Of a stretch of DNA of 22,944 nt, positions 6,774-13,753 are shown piece after piece. The stretch comes from Synergistaceae bacterium UBA5827 (lineage in GTDB: Bacteria > Synergistota > Synergistia > Synergistales > 79-D21), in the NCBI GenBank assembly GCA_002432945.1, contig DJHE01000002.1, positions 48,369 to 71,312 of the forward strand, in the 5' to 3' direction. Positions within the stretch are counted from its first letter, which is position 1, and each line of letters starts with the position of its first letter. Both the position numbers and the translations under genes were made by a program. The notes below the pieces were generated by a model. It was not told the DNA's origin and made no database searches. It saw nothing but the letters and a program-made list of their open reading frames with translations.

Positions 6774-8027
6774 TTGAAAAGGGCCCGCCTGTTGATTTTT
6801 ATCACGCTCTGTATCATTTCCGTCGGCCTGGGAGTCGTTTTTCGCATGCAGAACATCGTCGCACCTGGATCCCGGCAGATAGAAAAGAGTTTCGAGCACG
6901 ACAAGCTGACGGGCAATATCAACATCCTTGCCGTTGGCATCGATGACGTCCAGGGCTCCCATCGCTCCGACACCATTGCAGTCGTTGCCATCAACATCGA
7001 AGACCGGTTCGTCAAGGTCCTTTCCCTTCCGCGGGACCTCCGGGTCCAGATCGAGGGGCGCGGCTGGCAGAAATTGAACCATGCATATGCCTACGGAGGA
7101 ATCGACCTCCTTCGTTCAACCATCAACAATTTTCTCGGGATCCCTCTTCATTACCACGTGATCGTCAACTACCAAAGTTTCCCGAAGCTTGTTGACCTAC
7201 TGGGCGGTGTCACGATAGACGTCCCCAAGCGCCTGCGCTATACCGATCGTGCGGGAGGCCTTCATATCGACATCCCTGCCGGCCGCCAGCTCCTGGACGG
7301 GAAAACGGCACTCGAGTTCGTCCGGTTCCGCCACGATGCGCTTGGAGATATCGGCCGCATTCAAAGACAGCAACTTTTCCTCCGTGAAATCCTGAACAAG
7401 ATCAGGCAACCTGAAACCCTTGCCGCCCTTCCGGAAATAGTGGAGCAGGCGACGCGTTTTTTCCAGACCGAGATACAGGCTACACAGGCCATCCAGCTCG
7501 TCAATTACCTCAAGGACCTCGAGGGCAGCCGCTTCTCCTTTGAAACGATGCCCGGCAAGGCTGCCATGATCGATGGCATCAGCTACTGGCTGGGGGACAC
7601 CGCTCTCGCCTCCCAATTCCTCACGACACCCCCGGAACCCGTTAGCGGAGACAAGGCAGAAGCCCCCAAGGAACCCCTCGTAACCGCGGACTCCATGCTT
7701 GCTGGAATCAAGGGGCAGGTTGCCATCCTAAACGGCTGCGGGGTTAAAGGTATCAGCCAGGCACTTTCCGAGCACCTGCAGCGTCTCGGAATCGATGTCG
7801 CCTTTGTGGGGAACGCCAAGCATTTCGATTACCGCTACACGAATATCGCCTACCCTGAAAACACCGATACCCAGACGCTTTCAAATGCCAAGGCCCTCGG
7901 AGAACTTTGCGGGATCCCCGAAAACCTCGTGCGGGTCAACCGCGGAGCGACCCACGCCACCATAATCGTGGGTAAAGATTATGATATAATCCTGAATAGG
8001 TTAAAGAAATACAAGAGAGATCTTTAG
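6774..8027 (+). CDS. LytR/CpsA/Psr (LCP) family protein with C-terminal LytR_C domain
   Basis: LCP proteins are membrane-anchored enzymes that move lipid-linked glycopolymers onto peptidoglycan or other acceptors outside the membrane. The 417-residue product starts with a basic tip and one membrane segment (about 5-23). The LCP domain covers about 47-210, with the key arginine/aspartate motifs GSHRSDT (R64, D66), SLPRD (R87, D88), KLNHAYAYGG and VRFRHD (R184, R186). A LytR_C domain lies at about 314-412, starting with VAILNGCG. The TTG at 6774 has GGAAGGTG 8 bases upstream. The acceptor and the polymer cannot be read from the sequence; in a diderm the polymer would not be classical teichoic acid. 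Regulatory names for the family (LytR) are historical. Confidence 0.88.
   Translation: MKRARLLIFITLCIISVGLGVVFRMQNIVAPGSRQIEKSFEHDKLTGNINILAVGIDDVQGSHRSDTIAVVAINIEDRFVKVLSLPRDLRVQIEGRGWQKLNHAYAYGGIDLLRSTINNFLGIPLHYHVIVNYQSFPKLVDLLGGVTIDVPKRLRYTDRAGGLHIDIPAGRQLLDGKTALEFVRFRHDALGDIGRIQRQQLFLREILNKIRQPETLAALPEIVEQATRFFQTEIQATQAIQLVNYLKDLEGSRFSFETMPGKAAMIDGISYWLGDTALASQFLTTPPEPVSGDKAEAPKEPLVTADSMLAGIKGQVAILNGCGVKGISQALSEHLQRLGIDVAFVGNAKHFDYRYTNIAYPENTDTQTLSNAKALGELCGIPENLVRVNRGATHATIIVGKDYDIILNRLKKYKRDL
7982..7990 (+). promoter_or_regulatory. Possible extended -10 promoter for rsfS inside the LCP gene
   Basis: TGATATAAT is a perfect TGnTATAAT extended -10, in an AT-rich patch near the 3' end of the LCP gene, about 67 bases before rsfS. 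The -35 position (about 7962-7967, ATAATC) is poor. A CCCACG/CGTGGG inverted repeat (7951-7972) overlaps that position. It may let rsfS be expressed separately; the match could also be chance in coding sequence. Confidence 0.35.
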
Positions 8028-8056
8028 ACCTTATATTATTAGGAGGTGAAGCATTT

Positions 8057-8416
8057 TTGAAGTTTTTTTTAAGCACGGAAACTCGGGAAGTGCTAAAGTC
8101 CCTTTCTGACAAGCATGCAGAGAAAGTCGTGGCGTTAAACCTGGGAGAATCATCCACGCTTGCGGATACATTCGTCTTAGCCACTGCCAACTCTGACGTC
8201 CACATGAATACACTTATGGAAACCGCGAAGGAAACCCTCGAAGGGCTCAACCTGCCAGTCCGGGTCGAAGGAGCCAGCAGCGCCCGATGGAGGCTTATCG
8301 ATGCGGGTAACCTCGTGGTTCATATCTTCAGCCGCCAGGGACGCGATTATTATGGCATCGAACGGATTTGGGGAGACGCAGAAACTTTCGTCCTTGAAGA
8401 GGACACCGTCCTGTAG
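8057..8416 (+). CDS. rsfS: Ribosomal silencing factor RsfS (Iojap/YbeB family)
   Basis: RsfS binds ribosomal protein L14 and blocks joining of the 30S and 50S subunits when nutrients are low. The 119 residues are normal for the family. Visible hallmarks are VVALNLGESSTLADTFVLATANSDVHMNTL, SSARWRLIDAGNLVVHIFS and YYGIERIWGDAE. The TTG start at 8057 follows a near-ideal AGGAGGTGA at 8041-8049, 7 bases away. nadD and rsfS are neighbours in many bacteria; here the LCP gene sits between them. A hairpin terminator follows the stop. Confidence 0.95.
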   Translation: MKFFLSTETREVLKSLSDKHAEKVVALNLGESSTLADTFVLATANSDVHMNTLMETAKETLEGLNLPVRVEGASSARWRLIDAGNLVVHIFSRQGRDYYGIERIWGDAETFVLEEDTVL

Positions 8417-8454
8417 CCCCGGCTGCCGGAAAAACACACAATGACAAAACACGA

Positions 8455-8485
8455 GGGAAAAGCCGGAAGGTTTTTCCCTTTTTTT
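8455..8485 (+). terminator. Intrinsic terminator after rsfS
   Basis: GGGAAAA (8455-8461) pairs with TTTTCCC (8472-8478), followed at once by seven T residues (8479-8485). A wider pairing, GCCG 8462-8465 with CGGC 8486-8489 flanked by GGAAAA and TTTTCC, is also possible. It lies 38 bases after the rsfS stop and closes the + strand unit. Confidence 0.85.
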
Positions 8486-8503
8486 CGGCTCTTTTCCATG
8501 TCC

Positions 8504-8526
8504 TATAATGCATCTTATGTTGCATT
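8504..8526 (+). promoter_or_regulatory. Lone TATAAT box overlapped by an inverted repeat
   Basis: TATAAT (8504-8509) is an exact -10 consensus in non-coding DNA. AATGCA (8507-8512) and TGCATT (8521-8526) form an inverted repeat with an 8-base spacer that overlaps it, an arrangement seen in repressed promoters. The -35 region falls in the T run of the rsfS terminator (TTTTTC) and is poor. Any transcript would run into the large hairpin at 8533-8594. Evidence for activity is weak. Confidence 0.25.
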
Positions 8527-8532
8527 GTCCTT

Positions 8533-8594
8533 ATGGAACTAGATAGGAGAAGTGGTCTCCGCTAGTAGCGGAGACCACTTCTCTTCCGTTCCAT
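8533..8594. repeat. Large two-part palindrome between convergent genes (likely terminator of tpiA operon)
   Basis: The inner part is a perfect 17-bp inverted repeat, GAGAAGTGGTCTCCGCT (8547-8563) and its complement (8567-8583), with a 3-base AGT loop. An outer 7-bp pair, ATGGAAC (8533-8539) and GTTCCAT (8588-8594), encloses it across an asymmetric internal loop (7 and 4 bases). It starts 18 bases downstream of the tpiA stop on the - strand and lies past the rsfS terminator on the + strand. Neither strand has a T tract after it, so a standard intrinsic terminator is not evident. It could be a tract-less terminator, an RNA-stabilising end or a repeat element. Confidence 0.8.
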
Positions 8595-8612
8595 CAACAA
8601 AATACTTGCACG

Positions 8613-9404
8613 CTAGACCGCGGCTGAGAGGATTTGCAGGAAAGATTCCACCTTCAAGGACGCTCCGCCAACCAGGGCACCGTCAATGTCTGGCTCGCTC
8701 AATAAACCTGGAGCGTTCTCCGGCTTGACGCTACCTCCGTAGAGGATCCTCAGGGACGCAGACGCCTCCTCGGAGAAGCTGTTCTTTACAAGGCCCCTGA
8801 TTGATTGGCAAACCTCCTGGGCTTCACTGTTTCGGGCAGTTCTTCCCGTACCGATCGCCCAGACAGGCTCATAAGCAACCGAAACAGCGTTTCCGACTTC
8901 ATCGGGGGAAAGTCCGGCAAGGGCTTTCGTGAGTTGCCGCTCGATGACGGCAAACGTTTCTCCCAGCTCGCGCTCCTCTAGCGTTTCACCAACGCACAGG
9001 ATGATTCCAAGCCCGCAGGAAACAGCCGAGATGGTCTTCTGGTGGACCTGCTCATCGGATTCCCCGAAGAACTGCCTTCGCTCGCTGTGTCCTATAATGA
9101 CATAATCGCAGCCGGACTCCCTGAGCATGATCGGCGAAACTTCTCCCGTGAACGCACCTTCCGAAGCCCAATGGGTGTTCTGGGCTCCGACCTTCAGCCA
9201 TGGCAGGAACGACTTGCCCTCCAAGGCCCTCCAGAGGCTCGTAAAGGGGGGGAAAAGGGCAAGTTCGACACTCCCCTCCCCCAGGGCGCATTTCAACGCT
9301 GGATTCCTCGATACACCGCCTTCAAGCTCCGCTAGGAATTTCCCGGTAGCAGAGACCCCGTGGTACATTTTCCAGTTTCCCGCGATGAGAGTCGCTTTTC
9401 CCAT
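8613..9404 (-). CDS. tpiA: Triosephosphate isomerase
   Basis: TpiA interconverts dihydroxyacetone phosphate and glyceraldehyde-3-phosphate. The 263 residues are slightly longer than the usual ~250. AGNWKM gives N10 and K12, IGHSERR gives the catalytic H106, and AYEPVWAIGTG carries the catalytic E179 and the flexible loop 6. LYGGSVKPENA and GALVGGASL form the phosphate-binding end of the barrel. The ATG lies 18 bases after the pgk stop, with GGAAG upstream. It is the last gene of gap-pgk-tpiA and ends at the palindrome region. Confidence 0.97.
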   Translation of the reverse strand: MGKATLIAGNWKMYHGVSATGKFLAELEGGVSRNPALKCALGEGSVELALFPPFTSLWRALEGKSFLPWLKVGAQNTHWASEGAFTGEVSPIMLRESGCDYVIIGHSERRQFFGESDEQVHQKTISAVSCGLGIILCVGETLEERELGETFAVIERQLTKALAGLSPDEVGNAVSVAYEPVWAIGTGRTARNSEAQEVCQSIRGLVKNSFSEEASASLRILYGGSVKPENAPGLLSEPDIDGALVGGASLKVESFLQILSAAV

Positions 9405-9422
9405 GGTCTTCCGGTGGCCCCG

Positions 9423-10613
9423 CTATTCCAGGATGAAAGGCTGGATCCCCGGAAGGAAAAGACCTTCGAAAAATTCGAGGCTCGCCCCTCCTCCTGTTGA
9501 AACGTGCGAAACCTCTTTTCCAAAGCCCATCTCATTCACTGCTGCAGCGGTGTCTCCACCTCCAACAACGGTCAGGCAGCCGGCTTTTGTGACCTCCGCC
9601 ATGCAACGTGCTATTGCACGGGTTCCTTCAGCAAAAAGTGGCTTCTCGAATACTCCCATCGGTCCATTCCAAAGAACCGTAGCGGATTTTTCTATCACGC
9701 GAGAAAAAGCATCCGCTGACGCGGGGCCAATATCGAGTCCCATCAGGTGATCGGGTATTGCATCTGCGGCAACGATTCCCACCGGTCCGCATGATTCGGG
9801 GGAATCAGCCACGAGAAAGTCTGAAGGCAGCAGGATCTCTAGGTTCCTCGAGGAGGCCTTGGCAAGAAGTTCCCCTGCGAAATCGATTCGCTCCTGCTCG
9901 ACAAGTGAGCGCCCGACACTTAGCCCCCGGGCTTTCAGGAAGGTGAAGGCCATTCCCCCTCCGATCAGGATGGAGTCAACCCGGTCAAGGAGGTTGTCAA
10001 GCACACCAATCTTGTCTGAAACTTTTGCCCCGCCCAATATAAGGGTGAAAGGCCGCTCGGGATGGTCCCTGACCCGTCCGAGAGTTTCGACCTCACGGCG
10101 AAGCAGGTTCCCCGCATAAGACGGCAGGAAGGCGGTTATCGCTTGCGTGGAGGCATGGGCACGGTGTGCTGCGCTGAAAGCATCCATGACGAAAACTTCG
10201 AAGGGTTCTGCAAGCAACTGCGCAAAAACCGGATCGTTCTTTTCTTCCTCTGCATGAAACCGTATATTCTCCAGGACTAGGACCAGGCCCGGCCTTGCGG
10301 TTGAAACGGCCTCTGCAACGGAAGGCCCTGAACACTCCTCAACAAAACCAACATCCCAACCGGTCAGTTCAGCCAGGCGATAGGCCACCGGCCTAAGTGA
10401 GAACTCGGGAGAAACCTTCCCCTTGGGCCGCCCCAGGTGGGAAACCAGGGTGATCCGGGCCCCGGCTTCACGAAGGCATTGTATCGTCTCCAGATGCGCA
10501 AGGATTCTCGTGTCGTCAGCGACGGCACCATCACGCAGGGGTACGTTGAAATCGACTCGCACAAGGACTCGTTTGCCCTCAAGCCCCTTTTCGGGCAAGC
10601 CCTTCAGTTCCAT
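9423..10613 (-). CDS. pgk: Phosphoglycerate kinase
   Basis: Pgk transfers the acyl phosphate of 1,3-bisphosphoglycerate to ADP, and works in reverse in gluconeogenesis. From ATG 10613 the product has 396 residues, the usual length. RVDFNVPL (19-26) and SHLGRPKG (58-65) bind the substrate; GAKVSDKIGVLDNL, VLWNGPMGVFE and GGGDTAAAV with STGGGASLEF form the nucleotide side. The frame stays open further upstream into gap, but ATG 10613 comes two bases after the gap stop (TAG-GG-ATG) with AGGGG upstream, and the protein begins as expected for the family (MELKGLPEKGLEGKRVLVR). Confidence 0.96.
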   Translation of the reverse strand: MELKGLPEKGLEGKRVLVRVDFNVPLRDGAVADDTRILAHLETIQCLREAGARITLVSHLGRPKGKVSPEFSLRPVAYRLAELTGWDVGFVEECSGPSVAEAVSTARPGLVLVLENIRFHAEEEKNDPVFAQLLAEPFEVFVMDAFSAAHRAHASTQAITAFLPSYAGNLLRREVETLGRVRDHPERPFTLILGGAKVSDKIGVLDNLLDRVDSILIGGGMAFTFLKARGLSVGRSLVEQERIDFAGELLAKASSRNLEILLPSDFLVADSPESCGPVGIVAADAIPDHLMGLDIGPASADAFSRVIEKSATVLWNGPMGVFEKPLFAEGTRAIARCMAEVTKAGCLTVVGGGDTAAAVNEMGFGKEVSHVSTGGGASLEFFEGLFLPGIQPFILE

Positions 10614-10615
10614 CC

Positions 10616-11635
10616 CTACAACCCCTTTAAGGCGACGAAATTGGCAAGATCGATAACCCTGCAGCTGTACCCCCACTCGTTGTCATACCAGGAGAGGACT
10701 TTCGCCAGGTTGCCGACAACCATGGTCTGGGACGGGTCGAAGAGGGATGATGCGCTGTTTCCCGTGAAATCGGCCGATACAAGTTCTTCCGTGACGATTG
10801 AGAGGATCCCTTTCATGGGCCCCTCTGCCCACCGTTTCATAGCTTCGTTGATGGCTTCGGGGGCGGTTTCCCGGCTTAGGACAGCAGTCAGGTCGACAAT
10901 CGAGACATCCGGGGTCGGGACTCGAAGCGCGATCCCGTTCAGTTTCCCTTTCAGTTCCGGGATGACCCTCCCGATCGCTTTTGCCGCCCCGGTCGTCGTC
11001 GGCACGATCGACAATGCTGCAGAGCGGCCGCGGCGACGATCCTTGTGGGTATGATCGAGGATGCTTTGGTCGCTGGTGTAGGCATGCGCTGTTGTCATGA
11101 GCCCTCTCTCGATGCCGAACTCCTCCTGAAGAACCTTTGCCACGGGCGCCAGGCAGTTTGTCGTACAGGATGCGCAGGACAGGACATGATGATTTTCAGG
11201 ATCGTAATCGCCCTCGTTTACGCCCATAACGACCGTGCAATCGTCGTCCTTTCCGGGTGCAGTGATGATGACTTTCTTTGCCCCGGCCTTCAGGTGAAGC
11301 CCGGCGCCTGCCTTATCCCGGTATTTGCCCGTCGCTTCTATGACGATATCGACCCCGAGGGCCTTCCAATCCAGCTTTTCGGGGTCCGCCTGCGCAAGGA
11401 CTTTCACCGGAGTTCCGTCAATCACTAAGATGTCCCCCGAGACTTCCACTTTTCCCGGAAAGGTCCGGTGGACAGAGTCGTACTTGAACAGGTAAGCCAG
11501 GTCCTCTATCGGAACAGGCTTGTGGTTGATGGCTGCAATTTCCACCTGTCCCGCATGCTCGTGCTGGAACAGGGACCTCAGGGTCAAGCGCCCGATCCTT
11601 CCAAAACCGCTAATCCCCAGCTTGATTTTTGACAT
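10616..11635 (-). CDS. gap: Glyceraldehyde-3-phosphate dehydrogenase, with atypical NAD-specificity residues
   Basis: GAPDH interconverts glyceraldehyde-3-phosphate and 1,3-bisphosphoglycerate. From ATG 11635 it has 339 residues. ISGFGRIGRL (8-17) is the dinucleotide motif, SCASCTTNC carries the catalytic C157, and TTAHAYTSDQ carries H184. In strictly NAD-dependent enzymes an aspartate follows the N of the second beta strand (AVND) and a Leu-Pro pair precedes HKD. Here these read AIN-H38 and ILD-H195-T196-HKD, so both signatures are lost, which suggests NADP use or dual cofactor use. The start follows a strong AAAGGGGAGGG; an ATG at 11674 in frame has no ribosome-binding site and would add 13 residues that the family lacks. 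It opens the gap-pgk-tpiA operon. Confidence 0.95.
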   Translation of the reverse strand: MSKIKLGISGFGRIGRLTLRSLFQHEHAGQVEIAAINHKPVPIEDLAYLFKYDSVHRTFPGKVEVSGDILVIDGTPVKVLAQADPEKLDWKALGVDIVIEATGKYRDKAGAGLHLKAGAKKVIITAPGKDDDCTVVMGVNEGDYDPENHHVLSCASCTTNCLAPVAKVLQEEFGIERGLMTTAHAYTSDQSILDHTHKDRRRGRSAALSIVPTTTGAAKAIGRVIPELKGKLNGIALRVPTPDVSIVDLTAVLSRETAPEAINEAMKRWAEGPMKGILSIVTEELVSADFTGNSASSLFDPSQTMVVGNLAKVLSWYDNEWGYSCRVIDLANFVALKGL

Positions 11636-11686
11636 GTGGATTCCCTCCCCTTTCGGTTTGTGCGGATTGGACATAGTTTGACTGGA

Positions 11687-11716
11687 AAGAGGGCATAGCC
11701 TGGGCTATACCCTCTT
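11687..11716 (-). promoter_or_regulatory. 30-base palindrome in the gap leader (operator, attenuator or upstream terminator)
   Basis: On the - strand, AAGAGGG-T-ATAGCC and GGCTAT-G-CCCTCTT pair around a two-base CA loop. The single non-Watson-Crick position is T opposite G, a wobble pair in - strand RNA but C opposite A on the + strand. This asymmetry favours an RNA role on the - strand. It would start about 11 nt into the gap transcript if the promoter call is right, and also lies about 70 bases after the debranching-enzyme stop. The T tract after it (CTCTTTCC) is weak. Two-base loops are tight, so DNA binding by a dimeric regulator remains possible. Confidence 0.7.
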
Positions 11717-11732
11717 AAAAGGCTTCTATCAA

Positions 11733-11761
11733 ATTTTAATCCACTCTACTCCGCAAATCAA
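11733..11761 (-). promoter_or_regulatory. Probable promoter of gap-pgk-tpiA
   Basis: On the - strand, TTGATT (11761-11756) and TAAAAT (11738-11733) are separated by 17 bases. The spacing and -10 hexamer are the same as in the rplU promoter. It lies in the 153-base non-coding stretch before gap, the largest gap in the - strand series. Transcription would start near 11726, giving a leader of about 91 nt that contains the palindrome. Confidence 0.65.
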
Positions 11762-11788
11762 GGAAGCCTTCTCCTCCCGGGGAAAGGG

Positions 11789-13753
11789 TCACCTTTGTTG
11801 CAGGAGCAGGTCTTCTTCCATGACGCGCAGGATTTCGCCCATGCTGGCAGCGCTCAGGACATCTCCATGCGGGAGGTAAGGCATGCTCCCGTCGAAGACT
11901 TCGGCGATCCCTCCCAAGCAACCCTGCCTCAAGTGGGCCGTGAAAGGCCGTATGAAACACCAGGCAATATCGCTCCGCTTGGGGTTGTAGCGCATGTAGG
12001 CCGTCACGAACTGCCCCAAAAGCCAAGGCCAGGCCATTCCCCTGTAGCGGGCCTTCGCCTTCTGGTCCTGGCGCCCCTCGAATCGGCCCTTGTACTTGTC
12101 ATGGTGAGGATCCAGCGTCCTCAGCCCATAGGTCGTCACAAGCTCGTTCCAGCAAATTTCAACAACAGATCGTCCAATCTCGGGCGGAAGCGGTGAACTA
12201 GGCAGGGAGACCGCAAGGATCTGGTTGGGACGGATAACGCTGTCCTTCCTGTCACCGCTCACGGAATCGTAGAGGTAACCCCCCTCGGCGTTCCAGAAGG
12301 TCTTGACGAAGGCGTCCCGCACGCGATCCGCCTTTTTCGCGTAGTTTTCCGATTCTTCGGATAATCCGAGTCCCTCGGCGAATCGCTCCATGGCCCTCAA
12401 TGCGTTATACCAGAGGGCGTTGAATTCTACGAGTTTCCCCTGGCGGTTCACGACCGGATCCCCGTTCGCGGTTCCTTCCATCCAGTGGCGCTCGGGGTCC
12501 GACGTCCCCAGGACGAGGAGGTCGTCTTCACAATAGAGGTCTAGGGCTCGTATTCCCGACTCGTAACGGGAAGTCAACTCCACGAGGATTTCCCAGTTAT
12601 TTTCAGCGAATTCCAGGGAACCGGTCTTTTCGGTCAGCTTGTCAAGGGCATAGAGGAACCATAGCCCTGCGTCTGCTGCCTTCAAGAGCGCGTGTCCCGT
12701 GGAGGGATCGATCTCGCTCGGCATGACAGCATCGTTGAGCTTGGCCATGTTGAGCCAGCGCTCAAGGATCTCGGCGGCGTCCCTGTATCGTCCCATCGAA
12801 AGGGTAAGGCCCGGTAGGGCGATAAAAGTGTCCCGTGCCTTTTCCGAAAGAGAAGGATATCCGGAAAAAAGGACTGACCCTCGGTCGTTCCCTGAGGCAA
12901 ACAGGTGAAGGGCCGTCCGAGTCAAATCCCTGACAGCCGATGATTGGCCTGCGGGCTCGATCTTGCCGAAACGGCTCTGCTGGCTTGCAATCGCCGCTTT
13001 TTCGAATTCTTCGATCTGCTCAACGGAAGGATGGAAAGGTTCCGTGGAAAGGACCACGTAGGCGGTTTCCCCTTCCTCCATCTCTATCGAAAGAGTGCCC
13101 GGCGACCAGAGATCTTCTGTGGACTGACCCGTAACCTCGTCGTTCTCATAAAGGACATGCTCGTGCCAGAGGGCTTTCGGGTGCCACTCCCCCTTGGGGA
13201 ACGACAGGAAGCTGCTCATCCCTCTCCCGTTTACCAGGACCCCGTTTTGCGCGGAATCCGCCTTGAAGGCATCATGGGAAGCCTTTGGACAAACATCCGT
13301 ATAGAGACGGTGGGCAAAAAGAGGCCTTGTTTCCAGTTGAACCCGCTCAGGGCTGGCAAGAAGCTCGTACTTGACGATGCAGGCCTCCTTCCCCTCGGGC
13401 ATGAAAACCGTTTTTCTCATGAGCAGGCTGTGCAGGACAAACAGGATGCTGGGGAGGGGGTTGGAGTGAAATTCCTGGATGTATCTGAAACCGTCGGGGT
13501 AGATGACGTCCCTGTATCGGTTCGTTGAGATCTGGTACTTCTTGCCACGGGTGAAGAGGGTTTCCTCCAGCTTGCTGACAAGGACTCTGTGCTGGGCGCA
13601 ATCCTGGGGCCGGACGACGAGAAGCCCATGTTCCCTCCTCGTATTCGCCCCGGCTACCGTCGAGAAGCCGTAGCTTCCGCGGCCGTTCGAGACGAGAAAT
13701 TCGCGCCCGACCCCTTTCTCGTATGTGTTGACATCAACTTTCCCAAGGTACAT
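11789..13753 (-). CDS. Glycogen debranching enzyme (amylo-alpha-1,6-glucosidase type)
   Basis: The product (654 residues) resembles the prokaryotic/archaeal debranching family that hydrolyses alpha-1,6 branch stubs of glycogen. The N-terminal beta-rich domain (about 1-270) carries LVSNGRGSYGFSTVAGANTR at about 20-39, a hallmark. The C-terminal (alpha/alpha)6 barrel shows ARDTFIALPGLTL (about 306-318), HWMEGTANGDPVVNRQGK, LVEFNALWYNAL and YRGMAWPWLLG. The eukaryotic-type 4-alpha-glucanotransferase domain is absent, as usual for this bacterial form. I chose ATG 13753, which has GGGGG about 9 bases upstream; ATG 13762 sits right against that site. It overlaps the 3' end of whiA by 20 bases. The family and general reaction are fairly clear; substrate range is not. 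Confidence 0.87.
   Translation of the reverse strand: MYLGKVDVNTYEKGVGREFLVSNGRGSYGFSTVAGANTRREHGLLVVRPQDCAQHRVLVSKLEETLFTRGKKYQISTNRYRDVIYPDGFRYIQEFHSNPLPSILFVLHSLLMRKTVFMPEGKEACIVKYELLASPERVQLETRPLFAHRLYTDVCPKASHDAFKADSAQNGVLVNGRGMSSFLSFPKGEWHPKALWHEHVLYENDEVTGQSTEDLWSPGTLSIEMEEGETAYVVLSTEPFHPSVEQIEEFEKAAIASQQSRFGKIEPAGQSSAVRDLTRTALHLFASGNDRGSVLFSGYPSLSEKARDTFIALPGLTLSMGRYRDAAEILERWLNMAKLNDAVMPSEIDPSTGHALLKAADAGLWFLYALDKLTEKTGSLEFAENNWEILVELTSRYESGIRALDLYCEDDLLVLGTSDPERHWMEGTANGDPVVNRQGKLVEFNALWYNALRAMERFAEGLGLSEESENYAKKADRVRDAFVKTFWNAEGGYLYDSVSGDRKDSVIRPNQILAVSLPSSPLPPEIGRSVVEICWNELVTTYGLRTLDPHHDKYKGRFEGRQDQKAKARYRGMAWPWLLGQFVTAYMRYNPKRSDIAWCFIRPFTAHLRQGCLGGIAEVFDGSMPYLPHGDVLSAASMGEILRVMEEDLLLQQR

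Noticed and set aside
10614..10676. Earlier start for pgk overlapping gap
   Set aside because: The extra 21 residues are out-of-frame gap sequence; the later ATG follows the gap stop by two bases and gives the standard Pgk N terminus.
11636..11674. Earlier ATG for gap
   Set aside because: It has no ribosome-binding site, and the added residues precede a normal GAPDH N terminus that starts at a well-placed ATG.
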